From Devosia epidermidihirudinis (GTDB lineage Bacteria > Pseudomonadota > Alphaproteobacteria > Rhizobiales > Devosiaceae), in assembly GCF_000971295.1 (NCBI RefSeq), contig NZ_LANJ01000001.1, positions 62,001-126,000 on the forward strand: a stretch of 64,000 nt of DNA. Direction: 5' to 3'. The notes below the pieces were generated by a model. The model was not told the DNA's origin, searched no databases, and saw only the letters and a program-made list of their open reading frames with translations. This document shows, in pieces, positions 33,927 to 43,044 of this stretch (within the stretch, counting starts at the first letter, position 1; each line of letters starts with the position of its first letter). Both the position numbers and the translations under genes were made by a program.

Positions 33927-34817
33927 ATGGATGAGTTACTGGTGCTCGATGACGGCATCGCGCGCGTGGAAATCCACCCGAGCATGGGCGGCTCCGTGGG
34001 CCGTTACGACTACGTCTCGCATGGCGCGGTGATCCCAGTTTTCGATGTGTCGCCCAATGCCGGGCGCACCGACGCCTTTGCGTTGGGCTGCCAAGTCATG
34101 ATACCTTTCGCCAACCGCATTTCTGGCGGCGGCTTCTGGCACGATGGGCAATTCCACCCCCTCGCGCCCAACAATCCCAGTGATCAATACCCCAATCACG
34201 GAAACGGCTTTCAGTCCGCCTGGGTCGTGGAAGAGCACACGCCAGGCAGCGCAACCCTCGCCCTCAAGTCCGAGGGGCCCGGCCCGTTCCGATACGACGC
34301 CCAGCTTACCTACACGCTCAGGGCTGGTGCACTGTCCATGCGCCTCATCGTCACCAACCGCGCCGATATCAGCCTGCCCTATGGCGTCGGTTTCCACCCC
34401 TGGTTCACTCGCACGCCGAGGGCCACCCTCACCTTCTCAGCCGATGGCTGCTGGACTGAGCACAGAGACCACCTCCCCGACAGTTTCCTGCCACTCGACG
34501 GCCCGGCCGCTTTCGACTTCCGCCAGACAAGCGCCCTCCCCGAGAGATGGATCAACATGGCTTTCACGGGCTGGGACCAAGCAGCCCGCCTCGACTGGCC
34601 AGAGCACGCCCTTGGCGTCACGCTCACCGCCTGCACGCCCCTCTCCACGCTCATGGTCTACTCCCCATCAAATGAGAGCAGCGCGGTCTGCATCGAGCCG
34701 GTGAGCCATAGCGTAGACGCCCACAATCGCACCGAGCCCGGCACCGCCCCACCGCAAGTGCTCGCGCCCGGGCAGACCTTGACTGCCTCTGCCACCATCA
34801 CGCCCCAACCAATCTGA
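33927..34817 (+). CDS. Aldose 1-epimerase (galactose mutarotase) family protein
   Basis: A 296-residue beta-sandwich protein. It interconverts alpha and beta anomers of galactose or related sugars. Seen are NRISGGGF near residue 60, the NHGNGFQSAWVV histidine motif (catalytic H near residue 91), LPYGVGFHPWFTR with the second histidine near residue 155, and a late glutamate region ESSAVCIEPVSH. It is divergent from the alpha-galactosidase and co-transcribed with an SDR 11 bases downstream. Mutarotation would feed beta-galactose to the dehydrogenase. Confidence 0.9.
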   Translation: MDELLVLDDGIARVEIHPSMGGSVGRYDYVSHGAVIPVFDVSPNAGRTDAFALGCQVMIPFANRISGGGFWHDGQFHPLAPNNPSDQYPNHGNGFQSAWVVEEHTPGSATLALKSEGPGPFRYDAQLTYTLRAGALSMRLIVTNRADISLPYGVGFHPWFTRTPRATLTFSADGCWTEHRDHLPDSFLPLDGPAAFDFRQTSALPERWINMAFTGWDQAARLDWPEHALGVTLTACTPLSTLMVYSPSNESSAVCIEPVSHSVDAHNRTEPGTAPPQVLAPGQTLTASATITPQPI

Positions 34818-34828
34818 GAGACAAGAAA

Positions 34829-35593
34829 ATGGACCTCGGGCTCAAAGGCAAAACCGTTGTGGTCACCGGCGCGTCCTCGGGGATCGGCCGCGCGACCGCC
34901 CTCACCTTCGCCGCAGAGGGCGCGCGCGTCGCGATCACCTATAGTGGATCGAAAGATCGTGCCGATGCCGTAGTCGAGACCATCGCTGCGGCAGGTGGCG
35001 AGGCCCTCGCTGTCCACCTTGATCTGGCTGACGCCAAAACTATCGACAGCGCGTTCGCAGAGGCCCGCACCCGCCTCGGCCCCATCGACGTGCTCATTGC
35101 CAACGCAGTCGCCCAGCCAGAGTGGCGCAGCTTTACGGACACCCCGCTTGATGAGTGGCTAAACGACGTCACCATCAACCTCGAGGGCACCATTCGCACC
35201 ATAGCCGTCGCCCTGCCCGATCTTCGTGCCAATGCGGGCCGCCTGGTGATCATTTCCAGCGGTAGCGCAAGTGAAGGCCTGCCCAATGGCACCGCGTATC
35301 TAACGGCAAAGACTGCGCTGGAAGGCTTTGCCCGCTCTTTGGCATGGGAAGTCGGCAAGGACGGCCTGCTGGTCAACACCGTCGCGCCCGGTGTCACCCT
35401 CACACATCCCGCTGTCGGTGACGGCCAGCTGAAACGTGACGCCCTCGCGGCTAAGATTCCAAGCGGGAAGCTTTCGCAGCCGGAGGACGTCGCCGGACTG
35501 ATCCTGTTCCTCGGCTCATTCGCCAACACTAATATGACCGGCGAAATCATGCGCGAAGGCTCATCGAACGGGCGTTCATCCCACATCGGCTAA
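34829..35593 (+). CDS. Short-chain dehydrogenase/reductase
   Basis: A 254-residue SDR with TGASSGIG (residues 13-20), S143/S144, Y157 and K161 in place. The usual NNAG motif is changed to IANAVAQ, a departure worth noting. It lacks the glycine after alanine, which can affect cofactor-site stability. Paired with the mutarotase-like gene, it may be a sugar dehydrogenase or a 3-oxoacyl reductase-like enzyme acting on galactose or another sugar. Stop codon and terminator follow directly. Confidence 0.85.
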   Translation: MDLGLKGKTVVVTGASSGIGRATALTFAAEGARVAITYSGSKDRADAVVETIAAAGGEALAVHLDLADAKTIDSAFAEARTRLGPIDVLIANAVAQPEWRSFTDTPLDEWLNDVTINLEGTIRTIAVALPDLRANAGRLVIISSGSASEGLPNGTAYLTAKTALEGFARSLAWEVGKDGLLVNTVAPGVTLTHPAVGDGQLKRDALAAKIPSGKLSQPEDVAGLILFLGSFANTNMTGEIMREGSSNGRSSHIG

Positions 35594-35605
35594 GCCCAAA
35601 ACAAA

Positions 35606-35632
35606 ACGGGCGCCAGATTGACTGGCGCCCGT
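35606..35632. terminator. Terminator between convergent SDR and RND pump genes
   Basis: A perfect 11-base stem ACGGGCGCCAG / CTGGCGCCCGT with loop ATTGA. The minus strand continues TTTTGTTTTG, ideal for ending the RND transcript. It also closes the SDR transcript on the plus strand. Confidence 0.85.
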
Positions 35633-35637
35633 GGGGA

Positions 35638-38600
35638 TTATTGCGCTGGAACCTTGTTTTCCAGTTCGTCTTCGTGGGCGTGTTCCACCGCGTCGGGGCT
35701 CTTGGGCATGAACCGGCGGGTGAAGGCACTGAACGTATCGAGGTAGGTCAGCAACACCGGCACCACCAACAGGGTCAGTGCCGTCGAGCTGATCAGACCG
35801 CCGATCACCGCGTGGGCCATCGGAGCGTTCTGGCCGCTACCTTCATGCAGGCTGAGCGCCAGCGGCAGCATGCCGAAAATCATGGCCAGGGTGGTCATGA
35901 TGATCGGGCGGAAACGGGTCACACCCGCTTCAACCAGAGCCTCGTAGAGGTTCATGCCGGCACGTACGTGCTGGTTGGCATTGTCCACGAGCAGAATGGC
36001 GTTCTTCACCACCAGACCCATCAGCATGATGAAGCCGATTGCCGAGAACATATTCAGCGTGGAGCCACCAACCAACAGCCCCACCATCACGCCGATCAGG
36101 GCGAGCGGGAGCGAGCCCATGATGGCGATTGGCTGCAGGAAGCTGCCGAACTGGCTTGCCAGCACGAGGTAGATGAAGATGACGGCGAGCAGCAGAGCCG
36201 AACCGATGGCACCCATCGTGTCAGCAATCTGCTCGACTTCACCGCCAAACGAGGTGCGGTAGCCGATTGGCAGGTCGAGCTTGTCGACCGCCTGTTGTAG
36301 CTGGGCCGTCACCGAGCCAAGCTCGATGCCTTCGAGATAGGCCTCGACGGTCACGCCGCGCTGCAGATCCTTGCGGTTGATGGTTGCCGGACCCGTGCTC
36401 TGGATCACGTCAGCCACCTGCGACAGCGTCACCATGCCATTGGACCCGCTGGCGCCCGACTGGGCGATCGGCAGGTTGCCGATGGCGTCGATGTCATTGC
36501 GCAGCTCAGCTGGCAGACGCACCACGACCTTGTAGATCTGGCCATTTGGCGCAGTCCAGTCGGCCACTTCGTCGCCGGCGATCAATGGCCCAAGTGTTGC
36601 CGCGACCTGCCCAAGGGACACGCCGAGATTGTCGGCAAGGTCGCGATTGACCGTAATGCCAACCACAGGCTGAGCCTCGTCGAGGCTCGACTTGATGTCG
36701 ATCAGGCCGTTGATCTGCTTGAGCTCGCCCACCAGCTGGTCCGCGAGGGTATCCAGCACGGTGAAGCTATCGCCATAGATGGTGATCGAAACAGGCGCGC
36801 TGGAACCACCGATACCCGATGCAGACGACACCACGAACTTGGCGCCGGGGACGGCAACCAGAGCCTGGCGGATCTGCGGCATCAGTTGAACTGGCGTGAT
36901 GTCACGATGTTCCTTGTCCACCAGCGTCACCGTCATCGAGCCCGTATTGGCACCGGCTGAGGAGATGCTGCCGCCAACTGTCGAGTAGGTGGTTTCAACC
37001 ACTGGCAGCTTGCGGATGATGGCTTCGGCCTGACGGAGCTTCGCGCCGGTATATTCCTTGCTCGAACCAGCTGGGGTTTCCACCGAAACGGTGAAGTTGC
37101 CATTGTCGGTGGATGGAATGAATTCCACACCAACACGCGGGAACAGCATGATTGCGCCGACAAAGGACATGACCGCGATCAGCAGCACCGACTTGCGATA
37201 CTTCAGGCCCCAGCGGATCAGATGGCGATAGCCTTCACTGATCCACTCAAACAGGCGGTCAAACTGCGCCACGAGCCGCCCGATTGGGCCGCGCTTGGCG
37301 TTTGGATGCGATGCCGGATCGTACCACACGCTCGACATCATCGGATCGAGAGTGAAGGCAACGAACAACGAGATCAGCACTGCCACCGAAACGGTCACGC
37401 CGAACTGCAGGAAGAACCGCCCCATAATGCCGTCCATGAAGGCAACGGGGAGGAACACGGCTACGATGGAAAGCGTCGTCGCCATCACGGCGAGGCCGAT
37501 TTCATTAGTGCCGTCAAACGCCGCCTGCCGGTGGGACTTGCCCATATGCAGGTGTCGCGTGATGTTTTCACGCACCACGATGGCGTCGTCGATCAGGATA
37601 CCCACCGCCAGCGACAGTGCCAGCAGCGTCATCATGTTGAGGGTAAATCCAAGCACGCTCAGCGCCACCATCGTACCGATGATGGAGATGGGCAGGGTCA
37701 GACCGGTAATGATGGTCGAGCGCCAGGAGTTGAGGAACAGGAAGACGATGATCACCGCCAGGGCGGCGCCTTCGATCAGCATGTTCTGCACGGCGTGGAA
37801 CGAGTCCTCCACCGGCTTGGCATTGTCCACCACGACCTCGATTTTGACGGTGCCTTCCGGGAGTTCCTTGGTCAGCAGGTCGTTGATGGTCTTGCGGATG
37901 GATTCAGCGACGCCAACGGTATTGGCGCCCTGCGTCTTGAGGATATCGACGGCCAGCGCGCGCTCGCCATTGAGAATGGCAAGGCTGGACGCTTCGCCGG
38001 TACCGTCTTCGATCGTCGCCACGTCGCGCAGGGTGACCGGCTGGCCGCCCTGATTGCCGACGATGACGTCATAGAAGGCCTGTTCGTCGACGAGACGACC
38101 CAGAACCTGGATGGACTGAACGATGCTGCCCTGGGTGATCGAACCGGCGGCGAGATCCTTGTTGGCAGCCTGCAGCGCCGAGATGACGGCATTGGGGCTG
38201 ATGTTGAAGGCGGTCAGGCGGTCAGGGTCGATCAGAATGTTGAGCTGGCGCGGCACGCCACCAACGACGGAGGCGCTACCAACACCGGTGATGTTGGAGA
38301 GGCGCTTGACGATGATGTCCTGCGTCAGTGCAGTCAGATCGCGATCCGACAGCGTATCGGAGCTCACAGCGAGCGAGAGGATCGGCAAGGCGCTCGGGTC
38401 AAACCGCAGCACCTGCGGATCGTTGGCGCCGCTTGGCAAGCGAGCCTTGACCGGGTCGATCTTGTCGCGAACGTCCTGCGCCTTTTCCTGCGAATTGGCT
38501 TCCAGGTCGAAGATCATGATGATCAGCGCCTGGCCGGCCTGGGCGGTGGACTGGATGGTGTCGAGGCCGGCGATGGTGTTGACGGCATCTTCGATGGGTT

Positions 38601-38793
38601 TGACGATGTCGGCCTCAACGGCCTCGGGCGATGCGCCCGGATAGCTGACGACCACCGCCACGACGGGGAAGTCGACGGCCGGCATCTGCTCAATCGGCAG
38701 ACGCTGATAGGAGTAAACGCCAAACACCATGATCGCCACCATGATCATGGTGGCGAAAACCGGGTGATTGACGCTGATACGGGTTAGAAACAT
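35638..38793 (-). CDS. RND multidrug efflux pump inner-membrane transporter (AcrB/MexB-like)
   Basis: A 1051-residue, twelve-helix resistance-nodulation-division transporter. It has the N-terminal ISVNHPVFATMIMVAIMVFG helix, two large periplasmic loops, the proton-relay aspartate pair in the helix-4 GILIDDAIVVREN motif, and a C-terminal block (GFIMLMGLVVKNAILLVDNA). Together with the membrane-fusion protein upstream it would form a drug or lipid exporter. No outer-membrane channel gene is nearby, so a TolC-type channel elsewhere is expected. The gene is last in the regulator-adaptor-pump operon. Confidence 0.94.
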   Translation of the reverse strand: MFLTRISVNHPVFATMIMVAIMVFGVYSYQRLPIEQMPAVDFPVVAVVVSYPGASPEAVEADIVKPIEDAVNTIAGLDTIQSTAQAGQALIIMIFDLEANSQEKAQDVRDKIDPVKARLPSGANDPQVLRFDPSALPILSLAVSSDTLSDRDLTALTQDIIVKRLSNITGVGSASVVGGVPRQLNILIDPDRLTAFNISPNAVISALQAANKDLAAGSITQGSIVQSIQVLGRLVDEQAFYDVIVGNQGGQPVTLRDVATIEDGTGEASSLAILNGERALAVDILKTQGANTVGVAESIRKTINDLLTKELPEGTVKIEVVVDNAKPVEDSFHAVQNMLIEGAALAVIIVFLFLNSWRSTIITGLTLPISIIGTMVALSVLGFTLNMMTLLALSLAVGILIDDAIVVRENITRHLHMGKSHRQAAFDGTNEIGLAVMATTLSIVAVFLPVAFMDGIMGRFFLQFGVTVSVAVLISLFVAFTLDPMMSSVWYDPASHPNAKRGPIGRLVAQFDRLFEWISEGYRHLIRWGLKYRKSVLLIAVMSFVGAIMLFPRVGVEFIPSTDNGNFTVSVETPAGSSKEYTGAKLRQAEAIIRKLPVVETTYSTVGGSISSAGANTGSMTVTLVDKEHRDITPVQLMPQIRQALVAVPGAKFVVSSASGIGGSSAPVSITIYGDSFTVLDTLADQLVGELKQINGLIDIKSSLDEAQPVVGITVNRDLADNLGVSLGQVAATLGPLIAGDEVADWTAPNGQIYKVVVRLPAELRNDIDAIGNLPIAQSGASGSNGMVTLSQVADVIQSTGPATINRKDLQRGVTVEAYLEGIELGSVTAQLQQAVDKLDLPIGYRTSFGGEVEQIADTMGAIGSALLLAVIFIYLVLASQFGSFLQPIAIMGSLPLALIGVMVGLLVGGSTLNMFSAIGFIMLMGLVVKNAILLVDNANQHVRAGMNLYEALVEAGVTRFRPIIMTTLAMIFGMLPLALSLHEGSGQNAPMAHAVIGGLISSTALTLLVVPVLLTYLDTFSAFTRRFMPKSPDAVEHAHEDELENKVPAQ

Positions 38794-38796
38794 CGA

Positions 38797-39993
38797 TCAG
38801 CCCTCAACGATTTCGTAGGCTTGACCAACGGACAGCTCGGTGAGCGGGGCGGTGACAACACTGTCGCCAATGGTGAGGCCGGTGACTTCGACCAGACGGC
38901 CGCGATCCCAGGCATCGCCAACTTCCACGGCCTGACGGATCAGAGTGCCGTTCGAGAGCTTGAGCACATAGTTGCCATCAGCATCTTCACGGATCGCGGC
39001 CAGGGGCACGGCAATCGCGTCAGCCTGTTCGGCAACGGTGATTTCACCCGTAGCGAACATACCGCCACGCAGACGACCCTGCCCGTTTTCGAGAGCAATA
39101 TAGATCGGCACGGTGCGAGTACCCGAAAGGGCAACAGGGTTCACGCGGGTGACGCTGCCGGTGAAGGTCTGATTATCGAGGCCATTGACCGTCACAGCCA
39201 CGGACTGACCAGGGGTGACAAGCGCGCTGGAGTTGACCGAAGCCGAAGCCTGGAACTCCATCTCGAAGAGATTGACGATGGTGAACAGTGGCGTACCGGC
39301 ATTGATGGTCTGGCCGGGTTCAACGGAGCGCTCGGACACAGTACCATCGAGGGGCGACACCACAGTGGCGTTGCTCAGCGCCAGTTCGGCGGCCTGAACG
39401 CCGCTTTCAAGCGCCGCCAGATTGGCTTCGAGTGCGGCCGTGGACGAACGGGCCTGTTCAAGCGTTGAGGGGCTTGCAAGACCCTGGCGAGCCAGTTCCT
39501 GCGTGCGCTCAAGTGCCTGCTGCGCGGACAGGAGCTGGGCGCGAGTGCCGTCAGCGGTTGCGCGCTGCTGGTTCACCTGGAATTCGAGATTGGCACGATC
39601 GATTTCGGCCAGCACGGAGCCTGCCGCAACGGTATCGCCGGGACGAACGGCGACGCTGAGCACACGACCAGATGCCTGCGAAGCAACAGCCGACTGACGC
39701 GCAGGAACGAGCGTACCCGTAACCTTTGCGGTTTGACGCAAGGTCGCTGGCGCGATTTCCGAGATTTCGGTCTTGAGCAGCTGGCGGACGACTTCCGTGT
39801 TCGCCGCTTCCTCAGTGGGTTCTTCCGCTGGGGGACGGGTCAGCACGAAGGCTGCAATGCCGAAGACGACAACGCCCAGCACCACCCATGGCATGATCCT
39901 GCGGCGAGGCTTCAACCCCTCCGCAACGCGGCGTGCGTTGTCCTTCTCGCGCTTGCTTTGCGCCCAATCCGGTTTTTCGTGTGCTTCGGTCAT
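38797..39993 (-). CDS. RND efflux membrane-fusion (periplasmic adaptor) protein
   Basis: A 398-residue adaptor anchored by one N-terminal helix (RIMPWVVLGVVVFGIAAFVL, about residues 32-52). It has a lipoyl-like hairpin split by a coiled coil (about 110-190) and a beta-barrel domain. It starts with the ATG at 39993, whose ATGA overlaps the regulator stop. It ends 3 bases before the pump gene, so the two are translated together. It bridges the RND pump to the outer membrane. Confidence 0.92.
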   Translation of the reverse strand: MTEAHEKPDWAQSKREKDNARRVAEGLKPRRRIMPWVVLGVVVFGIAAFVLTRPPAEEPTEEAANTEVVRQLLKTEISEIAPATLRQTAKVTGTLVPARQSAVASQASGRVLSVAVRPGDTVAAGSVLAEIDRANLEFQVNQQRATADGTRAQLLSAQQALERTQELARQGLASPSTLEQARSSTAALEANLAALESGVQAAELALSNATVVSPLDGTVSERSVEPGQTINAGTPLFTIVNLFEMEFQASASVNSSALVTPGQSVAVTVNGLDNQTFTGSVTRVNPVALSGTRTVPIYIALENGQGRLRGGMFATGEITVAEQADAIAVPLAAIREDADGNYVLKLSNGTLIRQAVEVGDAWDRGRLVEVTGLTIGDSVVTAPLTELSVGQAYEIVEG

Positions 39994-40457
39994 TCTACGT
40001 CCTTGTGGGGCGCCTTGTCTTCGCGCAGGGCTACAGCCCAATTCTGAAGTATCTCGGCAGATTTCTCATAAAAATTAGATAGGTCACCAATGCGTTGGAG
40101 TGCCTCCGGGGCGACTCCCTCCATCGGCACAATGCACTCGGCGATTACGCGAGCATGACGGTGAAACTGCTCAGCCATCTGCTCCAACATGGTAAAGTAC
40201 GGAGATTCAGATAATTCGTAGTAATCCTGCCGGTCTCCCGCATGGCTAGTCAGCCGCAAAATACTACGCTTGGCAAGTTCACGGGCATTGGTGCTGACGC
40301 TGGCGCGGCTCACCTGTAGCCGTTCACTGATCTCGTGCAGGCTCATCTCGCGCCCTTCGACCAGCAACAGGCCAAAAATGCGCCCGGCAATGCGTGCGCC
40401 GCCCCCCTCTTGGGAGAGCAAGCCCATCTGTTCGATAAAACGCTCGATAGCCGTCAT
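39990..40457 (-). CDS. GbsR/MarR-type transcriptional regulator
   Basis: A 155-residue winged-helix protein with the GbsR-like N-terminus FIEQMGLLSQEGGGARIAGR and an HTH around LHEISERLQVSRASVSTNAR (about residues 40-60), followed by a helical dimerisation tail. It is first in the operon with the adaptor and the RND pump. The inverted repeat at 40483-40496 is directly after its -10 box, so autorepression lifted by drugs or lipids is likely. Confidence 0.9.
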   Translation of the reverse strand: MTAIERFIEQMGLLSQEGGGARIAGRIFGLLLVEGREMSLHEISERLQVSRASVSTNARELAKRSILRLTSHAGDRQDYYELSESPYFTMLEQMAEQFHRHARVIAECIVPMEGVAPEALQRIGDLSNFYEKSAEILQNWAVALREDKAPHKDVE

Positions 40458-40482
40458 CCGACATCAGCCCTATTCAGATCGA

Positions 40483-40508
40483 TCAGTCCATACTGAACGC
40501 TCATTATA
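40483..40508 (-). promoter_or_regulatory. Promoter -10 box and operator of the RND operon
   Basis: On the minus strand a perfect TATAAT (40508-40503) is followed 6 bases on by the palindrome TCAGT-ATGG-ACTGA (40496-40483). The position of the repeat near +1 is typical for self-repressing MarR/GbsR proteins. The -35 box is poor. Confidence 0.65.
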
Positions 40509-40934
40509 AAGTAAACCAGACGCGACGCCGGGTACGTCTGCGCCTGACGCAAGGCTCGGTATTGGGCCAAGCTCGTCCGACCATCAGCCAAGACCGCATT
40601 GAAACACTCGCAAATAAATGGCCAGACAAACCGCAAATCCCCGCCTACGCAGAGACTAGGGTTTGCCACCACCGCCCCCACCAAAAAGCACCAACGAACT
40701 TACTGCCAAGACGATGATAATGTGAACATTTTCGCTGCAGGCCCACGCTTTGGCCATGATTGCGGATTATGGTCTCATTTGCTTCGCGCAATAATGCCCA
40801 TCAGGCTCATTGCACTGCGAGACTTGCAAACAAATATCAGCAGGCCGAAGCTCCCTCCCTAAAGACCGCTCTGCGCCGCCGATATGACGAGCAGCCAGCG
40901 CTGTTCCTCACCTCAAGTCCAGAAAAGCGGCTCC
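40509..40934. other. Non-coding gap between the RND operon and the Na/Pi-type gene
   Basis: About 425 bases with no reading frame that shows a recognisable protein. The two divergent promoters must lie here. Apart from the TATAAT at its left edge I see no clear operator, Pho box, repeat or RNA fold. Confidence 0.5.
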
Positions 40935-42575
40935 ATGTCCTCGACCATCCTATTGATTGACCTATTAGGCGCTGCTGCGCTGTTGCTTTGGGGCCTACGC
41001 ATGCTCAAAGCCGGGATCAATCACGCCTTTGGCCCGCAATTGCGGAGGTTCCTGTCGTTGGGCACCCGCAATCGCTTCGCGGCCTTTGGCACTGGGTTCG
41101 TCACCACATTGGGCCTGCAGAGCAGCACGGCCATGGCAATTATGGTCAGCTCGTTCGTGGCGCAGGGCATGGTCACGCCGGTGATGGCGCAGGCGGTTAT
41201 GTTGGGTGCCAATGTCGGCACCAGTGTCGTGACGCAGGTTCTGGCCTTCGACCTCGGCTGGCTTGCGCCTGCCGCCATTCTCGTCGGTGTCATTGCCTCC
41301 GGCCGCCAACACCGGCGCACCCGCGGCATTGGCGAAGCCGTATTGGGTGCCGGCCTCATGCTTTTGTCACTCAAGCTGATGTCCGAAGCCACATTGCCAA
41401 TGCGCGATTCAGAGGCCCTCGCCGCCTTCTTCGCTCTCCTCGGCGATGCCCCCATCATTGCTATTCTATTGTCTGCGGCACTGGCGGCTGCTTCGGCCTC
41501 CAGCCTGGCGGTTGTTCTGCTGGTGATGTCGCTCGCCGCCGCCGGTGGCATTGATGCGCAATTGTGCCTGCTGCTTGTTGCCGGTGCCAATCTGGGTGGC
41601 GCTCTGCCTCCGGTACTGGCGGCCAGCGCCGAAGGCCCAGCGGCGCGGCGCGTTGCCGTCACCAACCTCGTGGTGCGCGGGCTCGGGGCGGTCATCCTGA
41701 TGTTCGCCATCGGCTGGATCGTGCCGCTCACCAGTGGCTATACCAATCTCGGCCGCCTCGTGGTCGACGCCCATGTGGGCTTCAACATCGCGCTGGCGGC
41801 GATCTTCCTGCCGCTCATCGGCCCGCTGACCCGCACACTGGCGCGCGTTCTGCCCGACAAGGCCATTGAGGGCGAATATGGGCCACGCCATCTCGATGAA
41901 GCCGCACTCGCCGATCCACCGGCCGCGCTGGCCGCCGCGACGCGGGAAACGCTCCGCATTGGTGACGTGGTGGAGAACATGCTCGAGGTCAGCCTCGGCG
42001 CACTCAAGACCAATGACGAAATGCTATGCCAGAGCATCTTCCCGCTCGATGACAAGGTCGATGCCCTCGAGGGCGCGGTGAAGCTTTACCTCGCTCGCAT
42101 CGATCGCACCAAAATGGACGACGCCGAGACACTGCAGGCAAATGCCATCCTAGACTATGCGATCAACCTCGAGCATGTCGGCGACATCATCGAGCGCAGC
42201 CTTTCGCGCATGACCCTCAAGAAAATCGAGAAGCAATTGCTGTTCTCCGAGGAAGGCATGCAGGAGTTGGAGGAGCTCTATCTCGACTCCATCGACAATC
42301 TTCAGCTCGCCCAGGGCGTGTTCCTCAGCCGCGACAAGCGCATGGCGCGGCGACTGATGGAGAGCAAGGTGTCGATCCGGCACAAGGAGAAAATCTCATC
42401 CAGCAGCCACATGGCGCGCCTGCAGGATGGCCAGATTGCAACGCTTCAGACGACCGAAATCCACCTCGATATCCTGCGTGATCTCAAACGGATCAACGCC
42501 CATCTGGTCTCGGTCGCCTATCCTATTCTGGAAGAGGCCGGGATGCTGCGGGAGAGCCGGCTCAGGAAAACCTGA
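40935..42575 (+). CDS. Na/Pi-cotransporter family protein with PhoU-like C-terminal domain
   Basis: A 546-residue membrane protein. It has two Na/Pi_cotrans repeats, each with the QSS-type loop (first: GLQSSTAMAIMVSSFVAQGM near residue 55; second region near residue 180-260), and a cytoplasmic C-terminal PhoU-like helical domain from about residue 335. Known relatives (YjbB) export or exchange phosphate. The start ATG at 40935 has only a weak ribosome-binding site; an ATG at 40884 in frame is possible. A role in phosphate balance beside the distant phn locus is plausible but unproven. Confidence 0.9.
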   Translation: MSSTILLIDLLGAAALLLWGLRMLKAGINHAFGPQLRRFLSLGTRNRFAAFGTGFVTTLGLQSSTAMAIMVSSFVAQGMVTPVMAQAVMLGANVGTSVVTQVLAFDLGWLAPAAILVGVIASGRQHRRTRGIGEAVLGAGLMLLSLKLMSEATLPMRDSEALAAFFALLGDAPIIAILLSAALAAASASSLAVVLLVMSLAAAGGIDAQLCLLLVAGANLGGALPPVLAASAEGPAARRVAVTNLVVRGLGAVILMFAIGWIVPLTSGYTNLGRLVVDAHVGFNIALAAIFLPLIGPLTRTLARVLPDKAIEGEYGPRHLDEAALADPPAALAAATRETLRIGDVVENMLEVSLGALKTNDEMLCQSIFPLDDKVDALEGAVKLYLARIDRTKMDDAETLQANAILDYAINLEHVGDIIERSLSRMTLKKIEKQLLFSEEGMQELEELYLDSIDNLQLAQGVFLSRDKRMARRLMESKVSIRHKEKISSSSHMARLQDGQIATLQTTEIHLDILRDLKRINAHLVSVAYPILEEAGMLRESRLRKT

Positions 42576-42580
42576 GCCGC

Positions 42581-42889
42581 TTAGCGGCGGCGCGAGAACA
42601 CGCGGTCCGCAATGGCAGTGTTGCGCCCAGCGGCCATGCCGGGGATCAGCAGCGCATCAATGAGCCACCACAGGCCCACCACGAACCACAGGAAGCCAAG
42701 CACACCAAAAGAGACGAACGTCAGCAGCAGCACCACAGCTGAGAAGGCAAACATCAGGAAGCCACTCAGCGGGCGGCCAAGATAAAACCGGTGCGCACCG
42801 ACATAGCCCAGGAAAAACCAGAGCACATAGGCCACAACCAGCGACTTCTTTTCGATGTCATACTGGGCAGATACGCGATCATAGGTCAT
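42581..42889 (-). CDS. TM2-domain membrane protein
   Basis: A 102-residue protein with two to three hydrophobic segments and the TM2 signature: a VVAYVLWFFLGYVGAHRFYLG stretch (residues split at the GxxGAHRFYxG core) followed by GLWWLIDALLIPG. The start ATG at 42889 has GAGGGA 6 bases ahead. It converges on the Na/Pi gene with only 5 bases between, where CCGCTTAGCGG forms a tiny palindrome over its stop codon. The function of the family in bacteria is not known. Confidence 0.85.
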   Translation of the reverse strand: MTYDRVSAQYDIEKKSLVVAYVLWFFLGYVGAHRFYLGRPLSGFLMFAFSAVVLLLTFVSFGVLGFLWFVVGLWWLIDALLIPGMAAGRNTAIADRVFSRRR

Positions 42890-43044
42890 GGATTGTCCCT
42901 CGTTCATGGCCACAAAATGGGAATAAATGTCCCCCGTTCAAGACCTTGCCGCAAGATGTCGGCATTGGAGGAAGTCGAAACGAGCGGACGACCCGATGGA
43001 GGATTGCGAGGGATGGCCGTCCCGCTCGACACGCCGAGGCTGCC

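Noticed and set aside
31877..33934. A 685-codon open frame on the plus strand opposite the alpha-galactosidase gene
   Set aside because: It mirrors GH36 codons on the other strand; the residues are His/Arg/Ala-rich with no domain, whereas the minus strand has all catalytic motifs.
37222..38787. A 521-codon open frame opposite the RND pump gene
   Set aside because: His/Asp-rich shadow translation without any family features.
40509..40934. A Pho box before the Na/Pi-cotransporter-like gene
   Set aside because: No pair of TGTCA-like half-sites with 11-base period was visible.
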